Below are positions 47,701 to 57,385 of a stretch of 64,000 nucleotides of DNA, one piece after another. Source of the DNA: Balneolales bacterium ANBcel1 (GTDB taxonomy: Bacteria; Bacteroidota; Rhodothermia; Balneolales; Natronogracilivirgulaceae); contig JARULB010000005.1 in the NCBI GenBank assembly GCA_029688905.1, positions 186,001 to 250,000 of the forward strand, in the 5' to 3' direction. The notes beneath the pieces were generated by a model. The model worked only from the letters and a program-made list of their open reading frames with translations. It searched no databases and was not told the DNA's origin. Made by a program: the position numbers and the translations under genes. Within the stretch, counting starts at the first letter, position 1; every line of letters starts with the position of its first letter.

Positions 47701-48146
47701 TCGTAGGGGATCATGTTCCATTCGGTTTCGGTGCCGGCCACTTTCCAGCTTTTCCCCACAAACCGGCGGCAGGTGTCTTTCAGGACGGCAAATGCCTCCG
47801 GGAGGATGTCATCGAGCACCTCATCGGCGATTTCGAGCCACTCCTTGTCCAGTTCTTCCAGTTCGGTTTCGAGCTCGTTTCGACGATCGATGTCTTCCGA
47901 CTCCCCGGTATGGATGGACTCCAGTTCCGCTTTCAGTTCATCAATTTTTTTCTGCGTCGCGGCCGTCGCCTCTCTGATCTCCTGTTTGAACGATTCGGTC
48001 TTCGCTTTCAGCTCCTCATCGCTTAACGCCTTGACCTCGTCCTCATACGATTTGATCTCGTCAACGATCGGCTGGATTTTTTTGATGTCGCGCTCACTTT
48101 TGGAGCCCATTATTTTCGAAATGCCGGCAAAAATCTTGTCTATCAT
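44784..48146 (-). CDS. secA: Preprotein translocase ATPase SecA
   Basis: Motor that drives protein export through SecYEG. Walker [10 protein letters not shown], the DEAD-like [14 protein letters not shown], the preprotein cross-linking domain, [15 protein letters not shown] and [14 protein letters not shown] are all present. The protein ends with the zinc-binding SEC-C motif ([15 protein letters not shown]). At 1,120 residues it is about 220 longer than E. coli SecA; the additional sequence is inserted in the first half (about residues 290-430) and in the C-terminal linker, as in other Bacteroidota-type SecA. AGAAGG lies 5 nt before ATG 48146. It is divergent from rpmH. Confidence 0.97.
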   Translation of the reverse strand: MIDKIFAGISKIMGSKSERDIKKIQPIVDEIKSYEDEVKALSDEELKAKTESFKQEIREATAATQKKIDELKAELESIHTGESEDIDRRNELETELEELDKEWLEIADEVLDDILPEAFAVLKDTCRRFVGKSWKVAGTETEWNMIPYDVQLIGAVTLHQGKIAEMKTGEGKTLVAIFPTYLNALVERGVHIVTVNTYLAQRDAEWNEPIFNFHGLKVDCVDRYDPNTEARRNAYRADITYGTNNEFGFDYLRDNMVINKDQLVQRGHHFAIVDEVDSVLIDEARTPLIISGPVPQDNQNQKYSEFKPRVQKLVEAQKKLIAKFLHEAEQAYEKGDHEAAGLALFRARRGFPKSKKFQKMMQEPALQKLTQQTEYLYLQDQGKNMHIVDEAMYYAVDMKQNTIELTEMGRELITPSNEDPEFFVIPDMGMETSVIEEELENKERENVAEIENNPEFSDEYKQKQIEKVREEVKKERSDRMSELYRIFSERSERIHSVNQLLKAYTLFERDDEYIVSEGKVQIVDEHTGRVLSGRRYSDGLHQAIEAKEEVKVEAATQTYATITLQNYFRMYHKLAGMTGTAVTEEGEFFEIYKLEVIEIPTNVPVQRDDREDLVFRTKRERYNAVVNRIHEYNELGQPVLVGTTSVEVSEMLSRMLKRSGIRHNVLNAKQHKSESEIVREAGQKGSVTIATNMAGRGTDIKLGEGVRDLGGLAIVGTERHESRRIDLQLRGRAGRQGDPGESQFYVSLEDDLMKLFGSDRVANVMDRLKFEEGEVIQHPWVSKSLERAQKKVEQNNFSIRKRQLEYDDVLNNQRNVIYGYRRKALLGDGLSSMLLNMLEDMITAIVNELYKEGDYDGIRERMLRLLAVDIEVDRERWSSLREDGVVDLIFDEAVKTYQNKEKRLTAPFYNVIKQVHESDAENKPTNVQILFSDGVKRMRVVVNIEEAMKNEGREVVRALERSAVLSVIDEKWMEHLRDLDTVKEGIGLRAFGQKDPLLEYKREAFNMFSQLLEDVNNDVVSLVWRAVPEVAADPSQMKQARQPAKSRVDMDKLKTQHDSAVNMGLRFGGGQDGGAAQRAAAAAGRGEKVKRQPVVVEDKVGRNDPCPCGSGKKYKNCHGR

Positions 48147-48371
48147 AACAGCCTTCTGGCTTTTTTAATGTATTATTATACAATCTGTAAAAGTACGGCT
48201 AAATCAAGGTTCGTTCAACTCATGCTTTCCGCACTGCCCTGTCTCCTGCGTTTTGTTACCTCAACGAATAAAAAACCAAAATAGCCTGTATTTCATGGTT
48301 CTGTTTCTTAAAAAAATCTTGTATTTTTAGGGTCTTTGTAAAATCGACAATATTTAAACCACTGCAACGAA

Positions 48372-48530
48372 ATGCCTAAAAGAACCTATCAACCAAGCCG
48401 TCGCAGCCGGGCCAACAAGCACGGTTTCCGCTCCCGCATGGAAACGGCCGACGGGCAGAAAGTACTCAAACGCCGCCGGGCCAAGGGCCGTAAACGGCTG
48501 ACCGTAAGTGATGAAGGATTCCGCAAGTAA
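48372..48530 (+). CDS. rpmH: 50S ribosomal protein bL34
   Basis: 52-residue basic protein of the large subunit: [20 protein letters not shown], then [21 protein letters not shown], an almost textbook L34 followed by a short extension. It opens the rpmH-rnpA-yidD-yidC cluster. Its stop lies inside the start region of rnpA (20-nt overlap), so translation of the two is probably coupled. The 225 bp between secA and rpmH carries the promoters of both but no DnaA-box cluster. Confidence 0.97.
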   Translation: MPKRTYQPSRRSRANKHGFRSRMETADGQKVLKRRRAKGRKRLTVSDEGFRK

Positions 48531-48930
48531 TGACCGGCGGAAGTATGTTTTACCCCGTTCGCACATTCTGCGCGGGCGTGATTCGATTCAGCATCTTTTC
48601 AGGACAGGCAATGTCGTAAGGGAACGGCACATTGACATGCGCTACCTTTTTTTTGATGACCGTCCGAAAGAGTGCCTGGTCGGATTCATTGCAGGAAAAC
48701 GTATTGGCAAAGCACACGAACGCAACGCGATCAAACGCCGTATGAGGGAAGCTTTCCGGCTGAATCAATTTCTGATACGCGATCTGACGGAATCCGAGGC
48801 TATCGGTTTTCACGGGATTTTTATTGCAAAATCCACTTCGACGCCCTTTCATCAGGTTGAGCAGGAGTGCGTTCGCCTGCTTGCCGCCGTTTCTGAAAGA
48901 TACTCCAATTCCAGAGGTAGCGGCTCATGA
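48511..48930 (+). CDS. rnpA: Ribonuclease P protein component
   Basis: Protein subunit that assists RNase P RNA in tRNA 5' maturation, 139 residues. [20 protein letters not shown] and the RNR motif region ([27 protein letters not shown]) are clear. ATG 48511 overlaps the rpmH reading frame by 20 nt; GTG 48508 is an alternative. Confidence 0.94.
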   Translation: MKDSASNDRRKYVLPRSHILRGRDSIQHLFRTGNVVRERHIDMRYLFFDDRPKECLVGFIAGKRIGKAHERNAIKRRMREAFRLNQFLIRDLTESEAIGFHGIFIAKSTSTPFHQVEQECVRLLAAVSERYSNSRGSGS

Positions 48931-49018
48931 AGAACACGTTGCATAGCCTGGGTCAACCCGTTTCGTGCCTGTCAACCGCAGATCTCTGTTCCCCGGCCAT
49001 AACCAGAGGATCCCGCTC

Positions 49019-49351
49019 ATGAGAAAACTGTTTATTCTTCTGGTCAGGGGCTACCAGTTTTTCATTTCACCGTATTTTCCCACAAGCTGCCGATACTATC
49101 CGACCTGCAGCAACTACGCCATAGACGCCCTGCGGATTCATGGTGTATTCAAAGGCACAGCCCTGGCCGTTTGGCGCATACTTCGATGCAACCCCTTCAG
49201 CGATGGCGGTGAAGATCCTGTTCCCGGCTCACGGGACTGCTGCACGGACGATCACCTCCATAGCGATCACCGTGACAATCATCCGGCATCGGAACCGTCC
49301 TCCCGTCCCGCAATGCACTCCGCAGGTGCCCACACCTACAAAGACTATTAA
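49019..49351 (+). CDS. yidD: Membrane protein insertion efficiency factor YidD
   Basis: Small amphipathic protein that aids YidC-dependent insertion. ATG 49019 follows AGAGGAT and starts the family sequence [20 protein letters not shown]; the motifs [15 protein letters not shown] and the [19 protein letters not shown] segment are complete. The C-terminal extension of about 35 residues (His/Ser/Pro-rich) is not part of the domain. Length is 110 residues, with yidC starting 12 bp later. Confidence 0.95.
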   Translation: MRKLFILLVRGYQFFISPYFPTSCRYYPTCSNYAIDALRIHGVFKGTALAVWRILRCNPFSDGGEDPVPGSRDCCTDDHLHSDHRDNHPASEPSSRPAMHSAGAHTYKDY

Positions 49352-49363
49352 AAGGCTACTATT

Positions 49364-51199
49364 TTGGATCGTAATACCGTTATCGGATTTATCCTCATAT
49401 TCGGGCTCATGCTTGCCTGGATGTACTATACGATGCCCTCACAGGAGGAGCTGGAACGACAACGCCAGGAGCGTCTGGCACGAGATACGGTTCCTGAGGA
49501 TTTTGAACGTCCCGAAACTCAGATCCTGGAGGATTTCGCGGACGATGATGAGGCACGCCCCGATGAAGATCGTCCATCCATGGGTGTGTTCGGTTATACC
49601 GATGTTACCGACACCCTTGCCACCTGGGTAGAAACTCCGCTGTTTCGGGCTCGTTTTACCAATGCCGGCGGCGGACCGGCGAGCTTCCACCTGAAAAAAC
49701 ATAACCGCTGGGACGGCGGAAATGTGCAGCTGATATCCGATACCACCCGATCGGCCTACTCGCTGGAGTTTTTATCCACGGAAAACTACAATATCGAGAC
49801 CGACAACCTGCTGTTCCGTCCGGTCTCGTATCAGCCCAGGGTTGTTCTCGGTGAGGACGAGAACGCCACGCTTCAGTACGAGTTTGAGCTGGAAGACGGC
49901 AGCCGCGTCATCTATACCTACACCATCTACGGAGACAGTTACCAAATACTCAAGAGCGTCTCCTTTGAAGGTGTGGAGCACCTGATCAGCGGTCGCAGTT
50001 TCGAGCTGGCCTGGAAACCCGCCATACCGCCGACCGAACGCGACGTCGCTTCCGAAGCCCAGTACACCTCCGCCTACAGCTATGCCGGCGGTGTCCTTGA
50101 GGAGTTTCAGCCCTCGGATGAAGGCTATTCGGAAAGCATCATTACAGGGAATGTGGACTGGGTCGCCAGTAAATCCAAGTTTTTCACCCAGATCATCAAG
50201 GCCCATGAGACTACCGACGGGGCTATTTTAAGCGCGCAACTGACGATGGACCCGGATAACGGGCTGATGATTCACGACTACAATACGGCGCTCCGGACCC
50301 GCGTATCTGACGTTGCATCCTATAATTATCAGCTGTATTTGGGTCCGCTCGAATACTACCGCCTCCGCGATTTCGACCCCAAGGCGTACGATATGGTCGA
50401 CACCGGTTTCGGTTTCATGCGCTGGTTTTCCGACCCGTTCGTCAAATATATCATCCTGCCGTTCTTTGCTTTCGTGGGAGATCTTACCGGAAACATGGGT
50501 GTCACTATCATCCTGTTTGCCGTTCTGGTAAAGATCGTACTCTATCCGCTTACCAAGAAGAGCTTCGAGAGCATGGCCGCCATGCGGGAACTTCAGCCCG
50601 AAATGGAAGCCATCAAGGAGAAGTACAAGGATGACCCGCAGAAGCAGCAGCAGGCCACCATGAAGCTGTTCAAAACCGCGAAGGTGAATCCCCTGGGCAG
50701 CTGTCTGCCGAACCTGCTTCAGATACCGGTACTCATTACCTTCTGGCGTTTCTTCCAGAATGCCATCGAGGTGCGTCAGGAGTCGTTCCTCTGGGCCAGT
50801 GACCTCTCCGCCCCCGATATTCTGATAAACCTGCCTTTCACCATTCCCATGATGGGCAGCCACATCGCCGGTTTCGTACTGCTGATGACCGCTACCATGG
50901 TCATTCAGATGAAAGTCTCGGGCCAGGGCAATACCGCCCCCAATCCGGCCCTCAAAATGATGCAGTACGTGCTCCCCGTGATGCTGCTGGTCATTTTCAA
51001 CCGGCTCTCTTCCGGGCTCAGCCTCTACTACCTGGTCTATAACGCCCTCTCCATCGCACAACAGATGCTGATCAACAAGAAGATGGATCATGTGAAGCTG
51101 ATGGAATCCGTCGACAAGAAAAAAGCCAAGGAAATGCGGCGGGAAAAGCTGCTTGAGGAAAAACGAGCACGGAAAGAGAAAAACAAGCAGTCAAACTAA
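49364..51199 (+). CDS. yidC: Membrane protein insertase YidC
   Basis: Inner-membrane insertase, 611 residues. It starts at TTG 49364 (protein MDRNTVIGFILIFG, the normal YidC N-terminal helix). A large periplasmic beta-sandwich covers about 60-330, then come the conserved 60KD_IMP helices (about 350-560: FAFVGDLTGNMGVTIILFAVLVKIVLYPLTKKSF, KVNPLGSCLPNLLQIPVLITFWRFF) and a lysine-rich tail. It closes the rpmH-rnpA-yidD-yidC operon. Confidence 0.96.
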   Translation: MDRNTVIGFILIFGLMLAWMYYTMPSQEELERQRQERLARDTVPEDFERPETQILEDFADDDEARPDEDRPSMGVFGYTDVTDTLATWVETPLFRARFTNAGGGPASFHLKKHNRWDGGNVQLISDTTRSAYSLEFLSTENYNIETDNLLFRPVSYQPRVVLGEDENATLQYEFELEDGSRVIYTYTIYGDSYQILKSVSFEGVEHLISGRSFELAWKPAIPPTERDVASEAQYTSAYSYAGGVLEEFQPSDEGYSESIITGNVDWVASKSKFFTQIIKAHETTDGAILSAQLTMDPDNGLMIHDYNTALRTRVSDVASYNYQLYLGPLEYYRLRDFDPKAYDMVDTGFGFMRWFSDPFVKYIILPFFAFVGDLTGNMGVTIILFAVLVKIVLYPLTKKSFESMAAMRELQPEMEAIKEKYKDDPQKQQQATMKLFKTAKVNPLGSCLPNLLQIPVLITFWRFFQNAIEVRQESFLWASDLSAPDILINLPFTIPMMGSHIAGFVLLMTATMVIQMKVSGQGNTAPNPALKMMQYVLPVMLLVIFNRLSSGLSLYYLVYNALSIAQQMLINKKMDHVKLMESVDKKKAKEMRREKLLEEKRARKEKNKQSN

Positions 51200-51366
51200 A
51201 CGGCACGTTTTTTGCGTTTTCTGGAGCGAGCGGGCGGGCCAAACCATGCCCGGCGGAATACACGTATCTTGCTCGGCTTATACCCGGTGAGAGTGCGGTA
51301 ATATACCGGATACAGACGGCCCGAACTTTCCGCCTGTCATGCAATGGACCAGTTTTTTTACTATCG

Positions 51367-53007
51367 ATGTTTTATTCCGATCGCCCGCCATACCCCGTGT
51401 TCGCCGTGCTCGTATTTGCGCTGTTTACCTATGCGCTGACCCACCTGCACAGTACGGCACCTTTTTCCGGGGCAGACAGCGATTCCGTCAACCCTGCCGC
51501 TTCGATACCGGACGGAAGCCCGGGAAGCGCGTCATCCTCCAGCCGTCTGGAAATTGTCATTCCGGAAACGGATTCCATTCGTGTAAACCAAAGCCGGCAT
51601 CGTGTTGCAGGCAATACGCATCCGGCCAACCGTGTCACCATCGACGGGACAGAAGCCAGGGTTTTTCCCAGCGGCGCTTTCGCAGGAATCATCGAATTGC
51701 CGACAGGGTACTCCCGGCCAACCGTCCAGGCTGTAACTCCGGAAGGCGACACCCTCTTGCATGAATTCCATTTTTATCGCGACAAGCCGGCTGATTCTGT
51801 ACCGGAGTCGCTGCCGGCTGATCCTGTTCACCTGTTTGATGAATCCAAAGCGGCAGAAGTAGTGGGCAAGCACGCCTTTGTAACTTCCGGCTCCGACCGG
51901 GACAGGCTAGGCGGCCGGATCGTCGGCTACCTGGATGAGGGGATTCTGCTGGAAATCACCGCCCGGCAGGGAGGCTTCTATCGGATCCGCCTCTCGGATC
52001 GGCGAAAGGTGTATATCCCGGTTAGGTTCGTCCGGATTCTTCACGACGCCCCGCCGATGCCCCGGCCCAGCACCGGATCGGTCTCACTGACCAGTGACGA
52101 TCGAACCGATGTCGTATCGCTTACTGTCGGTGCACGCCTCCCCTGGATCGCAACCATGCAGACTAACCCGAATGCCATTGAAGTCGATATTTTCGGTACA
52201 GAGGCGGATGTCAGCCGGGCGCTGAGCGAGCCGGGGGGCAACGAAGCCATCCTGGATATTCAACTGACGGATATGGGCGATGGACATGCGCGCCTTCGCA
52301 TCGTCCTGGCACATGACCTGCACTGGGGGTTTCATGCCGGCTACGGTATCGGGCAGACACTTCGGATTGGCATTCGCCGGCCGCCCGGACCGGTGCTGCC
52401 GGACACCCCCCTTGAAGGCCGCACAATCGCCATCGATCCAGGGCATGGCGGCAGCAACTTCGGTGCCAGGGGTGCCACCGGCGCATTGGAGAAAGATGTG
52501 GCACTGGAAATATCCAAGCGCATCCAGCGTAACCTGGAGCGTAACGGCGCAAGCGTGGTAATGACCCGCAGTGAAGACACTGTTGCCGGCATGCCGCAGC
52601 GCATCGACCGGCTGCTCGCATCCGACGCCGATGTACTCTTAAGCATCCATGCCAACTCCGTGAGCTATGCTGTCGATCCGCTGAATATTCGCGGTACCAG
52701 CACCTATTACCGGTACCGGGAGTTCCGTCCGTTCGCCCAGGCCATCCACAGCCACATGACGGAGTTGCCGTTGCATAATTTCGGACTGATTGGAAATTTC
52801 AATTTCACCCTCAATGCCATGACGGCAATGCCGAATGTATTGGTGGAAACGGCCTTTTTGTCCCATCCGGAAGACGAGATGAAACTGCTGGATCCGGATT
52901 TTCAGGATCAGATCGCGGAACAGTTGACTTTGGCGCTGATGCGTTTCTTCCGGGAACATGGAAAACCGGCGGCATTCTTCCCCTTACTACCTGGATTTCT
53001 CCCTTGA
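51367..53007 (+). CDS. N-acetylmuramoyl-L-alanine amidase (Amidase_3) with SH3-like and AMIN-like regions
   Basis: Peptidoglycan hydrolase, 546 residues. An N-terminal hydrophobic segment (FAVLVFALFTYAL) acts as signal or anchor. An SH3-like segment lies at about 180-230 and an AMIN-like beta region at 240-330. The zinc amidase domain (about 350-540) has AIDPGHGG (H360), LEKDVALEI, SIHANS and the catalytic glutamate in VLVETAFLSHPED. It cleaves the bond between muramic acid and L-alanine, for cell separation or remodelling. Its 3' end overlaps the convergent AI-2E gene by 21 nt. Confidence 0.93.
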   Translation: MFYSDRPPYPVFAVLVFALFTYALTHLHSTAPFSGADSDSVNPAASIPDGSPGSASSSSRLEIVIPETDSIRVNQSRHRVAGNTHPANRVTIDGTEARVFPSGAFAGIIELPTGYSRPTVQAVTPEGDTLLHEFHFYRDKPADSVPESLPADPVHLFDESKAAEVVGKHAFVTSGSDRDRLGGRIVGYLDEGILLEITARQGGFYRIRLSDRRKVYIPVRFVRILHDAPPMPRPSTGSVSLTSDDRTDVVSLTVGARLPWIATMQTNPNAIEVDIFGTEADVSRALSEPGGNEAILDIQLTDMGDGHARLRIVLAHDLHWGFHAGYGIGQTLRIGIRRPPGPVLPDTPLEGRTIAIDPGHGGSNFGARGATGALEKDVALEISKRIQRNLERNGASVVMTRSEDTVAGMPQRIDRLLASDADVLLSIHANSVSYAVDPLNIRGTSTYYRYREFRPFAQAIHSHMTELPLHNFGLIGNFNFTLNAMTAMPNVLVETAFLSHPEDEMKLLDPDFQDQIAEQLTLALMRFFREHGKPAAFFPLLPGFLP

Positions 53008-54213
53008 TCGGGTGCGGCCCTTTCCATCACTCTTTTTTCCGGCTTTCCGACCATTGCCTTCCCCTTCGCGGCCGGCCTCCCCGTCATCCTCCGGACTCTC
53101 TGCCTTGCTGAAACCGGGAAACCTGCCCGAGAAATACTCCTTCTCCGTCTGCTCTCTGGTCTTCACTTTTCCAAGCAGAAAGCCGTACGGCCTCATGGAG
53201 TCGACCTCATCAAACACCTCCTTGAGCATGGCCAGGCCCGGAATGAAGAGGATCATCCCGGCAAGCCCCCAAATCTGTCCACCGATAAAAATAGCCAGAA
53301 GCGTGACAAGCGGGTTCAGGCTTACGCGCTGCCCCACAATCATGGGTGTAAACAGATTACTTTCAAACAGCTGAATCACATAGAACGTAGCCAGCACCGC
53401 CACGGGGTACCAGAGCGAATCCATCGTAAGCAGTGAGTAGACAATCGGGAGAATCGAGCCGATTATTGGTCCGAGAAACGGAATGACATTCAAAATTGCC
53501 GCAAAAACACCGAAAAACAGGGGGTGGTCGACACCAATAATGGTAAGTGCCAGGCTGTTCAGCACCGCCAGGATGCAGATGACGATGAACATTCCGGTGA
53601 TGTAATTTTGAACCACGCTTCTGACTTTGTTCAGAACCAGTTCCACTTTCTGGTTCCGGCTGCTTCTGGAAAAGACCATCAAGAAGAAGTCCTTCAGAAA
53701 ATCGCGGTACATCAGCAGCAGGAAGACATAAATCGGGATCAGGAAGAACATGGTGAGGGTCGTGGCGGCTGTCATCACGCCCCGTGTAAGCGGCTCCACA
53801 TTATCCCTCAGGAACGAAATAATAGCATCCTGAGCCGACTCCAGCTGGGCATCGGGCTCGACATCCAGATAGACGTTGAAAAACCCGGAGAACTGTTCGA
53901 ACAGCTCGTTGATACGCTCCTCGATCATTCCCAGATCCTGCGCGAAATTGACGATCTGGTTGTAAAAGAAAAAGATAACGCCCGAAAGAAAGGTGATGCC
54001 GATAAACAGGCTCAACAGGGAGGAAAAGACCCGGTGAATGCGGTATTTCTCAAGAAACGAGGAGAGCGGGGTGAGCAGGATGGCAAAGAAAACAGCAAAG
54101 AGGAAAGGGATCAGTATCGAACTGGCCTGAATGAGGAAAAAGACAATCAGCGTAAGTGCGCCCAGAATAAACGTCAGTTTTGCGTACCAGGGAAGTTCAA
54201 CGCTGCTATTCAC
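52987..54213 (-). CDS. AI-2E-family (PerM/TqsA-like) transporter
   Basis: Polytopic membrane protein of 408 residues with about eight helices. The family patterns ILIPFLFAVFFAILLTPLSSFLEK near the N-terminus, the FNVYLDVEP loop, GVDHPLFFGVFAAILNVIPFLGPIIGSILP and VTLLAIFIGGQIWGLAGMILFIPGLAMLKEV are clear. Members range from autoinducer-2 exporters to sodium-proton antiporters, so the cargo is unknown. The last 40 residues are a highly charged tail. Confidence 0.9.
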   Translation of the reverse strand: MNSSVELPWYAKLTFILGALTLIVFFLIQASSILIPFLFAVFFAILLTPLSSFLEKYRIHRVFSSLLSLFIGITFLSGVIFFFYNQIVNFAQDLGMIEERINELFEQFSGFFNVYLDVEPDAQLESAQDAIISFLRDNVEPLTRGVMTAATTLTMFFLIPIYVFLLLMYRDFLKDFFLMVFSRSSRNQKVELVLNKVRSVVQNYITGMFIVICILAVLNSLALTIIGVDHPLFFGVFAAILNVIPFLGPIIGSILPIVYSLLTMDSLWYPVAVLATFYVIQLFESNLFTPMIVGQRVSLNPLVTLLAIFIGGQIWGLAGMILFIPGLAMLKEVFDEVDSMRPYGFLLGKVKTREQTEKEYFSGRFPGFSKAESPEDDGEAGREGEGNGRKAGKKSDGKGRTRSREKSR

Positions 54214-54580
54214 TACGCTATGGGTTTTTGGAGTTTCTATTGATCGCTGCCGTATTCAAGAGGGTGTGTGCCGCGGCGAAGAATCGCACATGACCACACA
54301 CTTCAGATGCAGATAATGCACGTTCCCGGCCGGCGCCGGATCTGATGCCGGATCGAATAAACACGCTTGCGCTTATAGTGTTAACCAGACCCACCGGATA
54401 CATCATTCCAATCGGGCGGCCACCAAAAAACCGCAAGGCCGGCCACAGCATTTGGCGCAGCCAGTCACAATATACAAACAAACAATACTGAACAAATAGC
54501 CCGGCCGCTCCCGGCATTCGGCATGGACTGCCGGGTTAACATTCCGGATTACCGGCCGAACAGACCCGTGCATATCACGA
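54214..54580. other. Gene-free stretch, 367 bp
   Basis: Between the start of the AI-2E gene and the end of the M1 peptidase gene (both minus). No supported gene. It holds an inverted repeat, CCCGGC (54510-54515) and GCCGGG (54530-54535), 46 nt beyond the peptidase stop, which may act as its terminator. A 99-codon frame (54218-54517, minus) has no protein-like support. Confidence 0.45.
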
Positions 54581-56659
54581 TCACGGGCGCTCCCAAACGG
54601 CATTCTGCCGGTTGATATCGGGCAGGGCACGCTCGGCATCAATCACCACCCGGGTCACATTACGCTCAGGGATGGTGATTTCCGTTGAACGGCGGCCTTC
54701 CAGCCAGACGGTTTCCGGGATGGTACGCCTGGTCTGCCCCTCTTCGGAGGTCACCGTAAGGTAAACCGGCATGGGCACCTCGCCCTCATCGCGAATCACA
54801 ATTCGGGTGCCGTCCGTGGTTTCATGTACCTGGTCGATGGCCTGGTTCAACACCCAGGTTTCATAATACCAGCTATACCAGAACCAGTCCAGATCACGGC
54901 CGCTGACGCGTTCGATCGTCCGGAAAAAATCCCATGGATACGCCTGTTTGAAAGCCCAGTCGTTGATAAAGGTCTGATACGCCTCCTCAAACAGATCATC
55001 ACCGAGCACTTTTCGCAGAGCTACAAGTACGGCAGCGGGTTTTTGGTAGGAAGCCATTCGGAAGTGCGCGGTGGTATAGTGGAAATCGGATCTACGCATG
55101 ATGGGACCCTCATCGCCTCTCCGGGCTGCACGGATATACGCGTTTTGCGACTGGCGATGCTGCCGGCGTTCCGGCAGGAAGTCACCTACCGCCTCGGCGG
55201 TGCTGAACACCGTGTTCCCTTCATCCAGCCAGCTGTAACGCCGCTCGTCGGTACTGACGATGAGCGGTACCCACATGTGCGCCAATTCGTGGGCCGTGAC
55301 CGAATAGAGTGCTTCGGCACCGCGCTGGTTATAGTCGCCCATCAGCGTCATCATCGGATACTCCATGCCTCCCCCGATGATACCGGCGCCTTCCACGGCG
55401 GTCATGTGCGGCCAGGGATAGGGGAATCCGGTCATTTCCGACAGAAACGTGATGGCGTGTTGCTGGTAAGCGACCACCTCGGTCCACAGAGGCGCTTCCT
55501 CCCGCCAGAAGCTGTTGATCAGGGTATAGTCGGTTTCACCGTCGCCGGTAAGATCGCCTACCGCCGTACGAGCGGCATCCCAGTTCGACGCTTTTGTGGC
55601 GCTGAAGGCCACATCGCGGACATTCTCCGCCGAGAATCGCCACGCAAGATATCTTTCGGCTCCCTCGTCGCCGGTTTCCTCCACCCATGAAATTTCCCCG
55701 CCGGCGGAATCGCGCGCATAGCGGGTTCGTCCGGGCACCCCGCGCAGGGTCGGCAGCCTTCCTGAACCGGCCGAAAACACCCTTACGGGTTCGTCACTCC
55801 GCCCGGCTTCCCGCCATCGCCGATACACATCGGGAGCCAGTACTTCATTGGCGTTCTGCAGCTCTCCGGTCGCCATAACCAGCCATTCCTCCGGGGCCCG
55901 GATAGTCAGCTTGTAATCGGCGAAGCCATGATAAAATTCAGCCTGTCCCAGATAGGAGTCCGGGTGCCATCCCACCACATCATCATAGACCACCATTTGG
56001 GGATACCAGTATCCAAGATAATATAGGTTGTCCCCACTGTAGCCCATGCGCCCCCCGGCGCCCTGCTGCGGTATGCTGAAATCATAGGCGATTTCAATAT
56101 CCACGAATTCACCGGGCACCAACTTCGCCGGTGGGTGCAGAACCATCCGGGTACCCTGAACAGCATAGAAAGAATCACGATCCGGCTCGTCCGTCAGTTC
56201 CATGCCGCCAACCGAGACTTGGCGGATGCTAACGCCGCCCGTGACTTCCACAGGGCGATTCCGCCTTACTCCTTCGGCATGCAGGTTCTGAACCATTTCG
56301 AGCTGCAGCCGCCGCAGGGTATCCGGCGAATTGTTGTGGTAGGTGATACGCACCGTAGCAGCAAGCTGACGATCCACCGGGATGAGGGTCGCGTCGATAT
56401 CGTACTGCGCGAACTGCTGCCAATACTGTTCGCCGGGGCGTCCGTCGCCGGTGCGAATGCCTTCATCCACGGATTTCAGAAATCCATCCGGCGGCTTGAT
56501 TTCCCTGGGAAGCGGTCGTTGCTGTTGCCATACCTGCGTGTCGGATACCATTTCGACGGACCCGTTCTCCAGTGAAACTACCGGGTCAGGGGCACAGGAT
56601 GTAACAAAGAGGATGCATGCGAATGTGACGACTATAACAAAAATATATCTGACTGACAT
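54581..56659 (-). CDS. M1-family zinc metallopeptidase (lipoprotein)
   Basis: Aminopeptidase-like gluzincin. ATG 56659 gives a lipoprotein signal (MSVRYIFVIVVTFACILFVTSC, lipid Cys22) and 692 residues; the longer frame to 56791 adds a non-signal stretch. The N-terminal beta-saddle is followed by GGGMEYP (the GxMEN substrate loop) and HELAH (H457, E458, H461), with E480 as third zinc ligand after 18 residues. It therefore acts at the periplasmic side or outer membrane and trims peptides from the N-terminus. It is divergent from the ECF-sigma operon, sharing a 168-bp promoter region. Confidence 0.92.
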   Translation of the reverse strand: MSVRYIFVIVVTFACILFVTSCAPDPVVSLENGSVEMVSDTQVWQQQRPLPREIKPPDGFLKSVDEGIRTGDGRPGEQYWQQFAQYDIDATLIPVDRQLAATVRITYHNNSPDTLRRLQLEMVQNLHAEGVRRNRPVEVTGGVSIRQVSVGGMELTDEPDRDSFYAVQGTRMVLHPPAKLVPGEFVDIEIAYDFSIPQQGAGGRMGYSGDNLYYLGYWYPQMVVYDDVVGWHPDSYLGQAEFYHGFADYKLTIRAPEEWLVMATGELQNANEVLAPDVYRRWREAGRSDEPVRVFSAGSGRLPTLRGVPGRTRYARDSAGGEISWVEETGDEGAERYLAWRFSAENVRDVAFSATKASNWDAARTAVGDLTGDGETDYTLINSFWREEAPLWTEVVAYQQHAITFLSEMTGFPYPWPHMTAVEGAGIIGGGMEYPMMTLMGDYNQRGAEALYSVTAHELAHMWVPLIVSTDERRYSWLDEGNTVFSTAEAVGDFLPERRQHRQSQNAYIRAARRGDEGPIMRRSDFHYTTAHFRMASYQKPAAVLVALRKVLGDDLFEEAYQTFINDWAFKQAYPWDFFRTIERVSGRDLDWFWYSWYYETWVLNQAIDQVHETTDGTRIVIRDEGEVPMPVYLTVTSEEGQTRRTIPETVWLEGRRSTEITIPERNVTRVVIDAERALPDINRQNAVWERP

Positions 56660-56723
56660 GGCATTATAATTGTAACGATTAACAAGTTCACTTTGAAAAT
56701 AGTAATAAAAATCTGCACGGACT

Positions 56724-56752
56724 TGTAACTTTTTCCGAACCTCATCGTCATA
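56724..56752 (+). promoter_or_regulatory. Predicted ECF-sigma promoter of the sigma operon
   Basis: TGTAAC (56724-56729), a 16-nt spacer and CGTCATA (56746-56752). This has the AAC plus CGTC plan of ECF promoters, with about 75 nt to the sigma-factor ATG. The same elements with the same spacing occur in front of the DUF4382 gene. Confidence 0.7.
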
Positions 56753-56827
56753 CATTCGATTTTTAGCGAACCGGTGTGGCGAAATATACACTTATATAGT
56801 CAGGTTTCGGGCAATAGAGATATAAAC

Positions 56828-57385
56828 ATGCATTCGAAAAACCTGTCGGATTTTGACCTGGTAACCCGCGTTCTTGGCGGGGAGAAGGAGTTGTTCCGCC
56901 TGCTGATGGAACGGCACCACACACTTGTTTTTCATGTGGCGCAACGCTTTATGCCGGACCCGGAACAAATGGCCGAAACAGCTCATGAGATTTTCGTGAA
57001 AGTATATGAACAACTGGAATCATTTGAAAACCGCTCGGCTTTCTCCAGCTGGGTGTATGGACTGGCCAGAAATCACTGTATTGACAAGAAAAGGTGGGAA
57101 AACCGTCACAACCGGCACTACATGGAGTTGCCCCATGATCATTCACGGCATCTGGAAAGCACGGAGCCCGGTCCGGATGAATTTCCGGACAACTCCCTGA
57201 ACAGGCTTTGGAAAGCCATCGGCCGCATGGGTGAGCATCAGTCGGTACCGCTTTTAATGAAATACCGGGATGGCATGTCATACCAGGCGATATCAGAAGC
57301 ACTTGATGTTCCTGTCGGGGCGCTGAAGGTAAGAGTGCACCGTGCCAGGAAGGAACTGAAACAATTTTTGGAGCAGAAGATATGA
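56828..57385 (+). CDS. ECF-type RNA polymerase sigma factor
   Basis: 185-residue sigma factor from ATG 56828. Region 2 (about 25-90: MERHHTLVFHVAQRFM, HEIFVKVYEQLESFENRSAFSSWVYGLARNHCIDKKRW) binds core polymerase and the -10 element. Region 4 (about 135-183: LLMKYRDGMSYQAISEALDVPVGALKVRVHRARKELK) binds -35. There is no extra C-terminal domain. It overlaps the next gene by 4 bp (ATGA), the classic sigma/anti-sigma arrangement, and is preceded by a promoter that it probably recognises itself. Confidence 0.93.
   Translation: MHSKNLSDFDLVTRVLGGEKELFRLLMERHHTLVFHVAQRFMPDPEQMAETAHEIFVKVYEQLESFENRSAFSSWVYGLARNHCIDKKRWENRHNRHYMELPHDHSRHLESTEPGPDEFPDNSLNRLWKAIGRMGEHQSVPLLMKYRDGMSYQAISEALDVPVGALKVRVHRARKELKQFLEQKI

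Noticed and set aside
45987-48026. 679-codon frame antisense to secA
   Set aside because: It mirrors the codon bias of secA, has no recognisable domain and no separate promoter or start context. The strong SecA signature on the other strand explains it.
48147-48371. Replication origin next to rpmH
   Set aside because: No dnaA gene and no cluster of DnaA boxes in the 225 bp between secA and rpmH.
54218-54517. 99-codon minus-strand frame in the gap upstream of the AI-2E gene
   Set aside because: No domain, no start context, composition like non-coding sequence.
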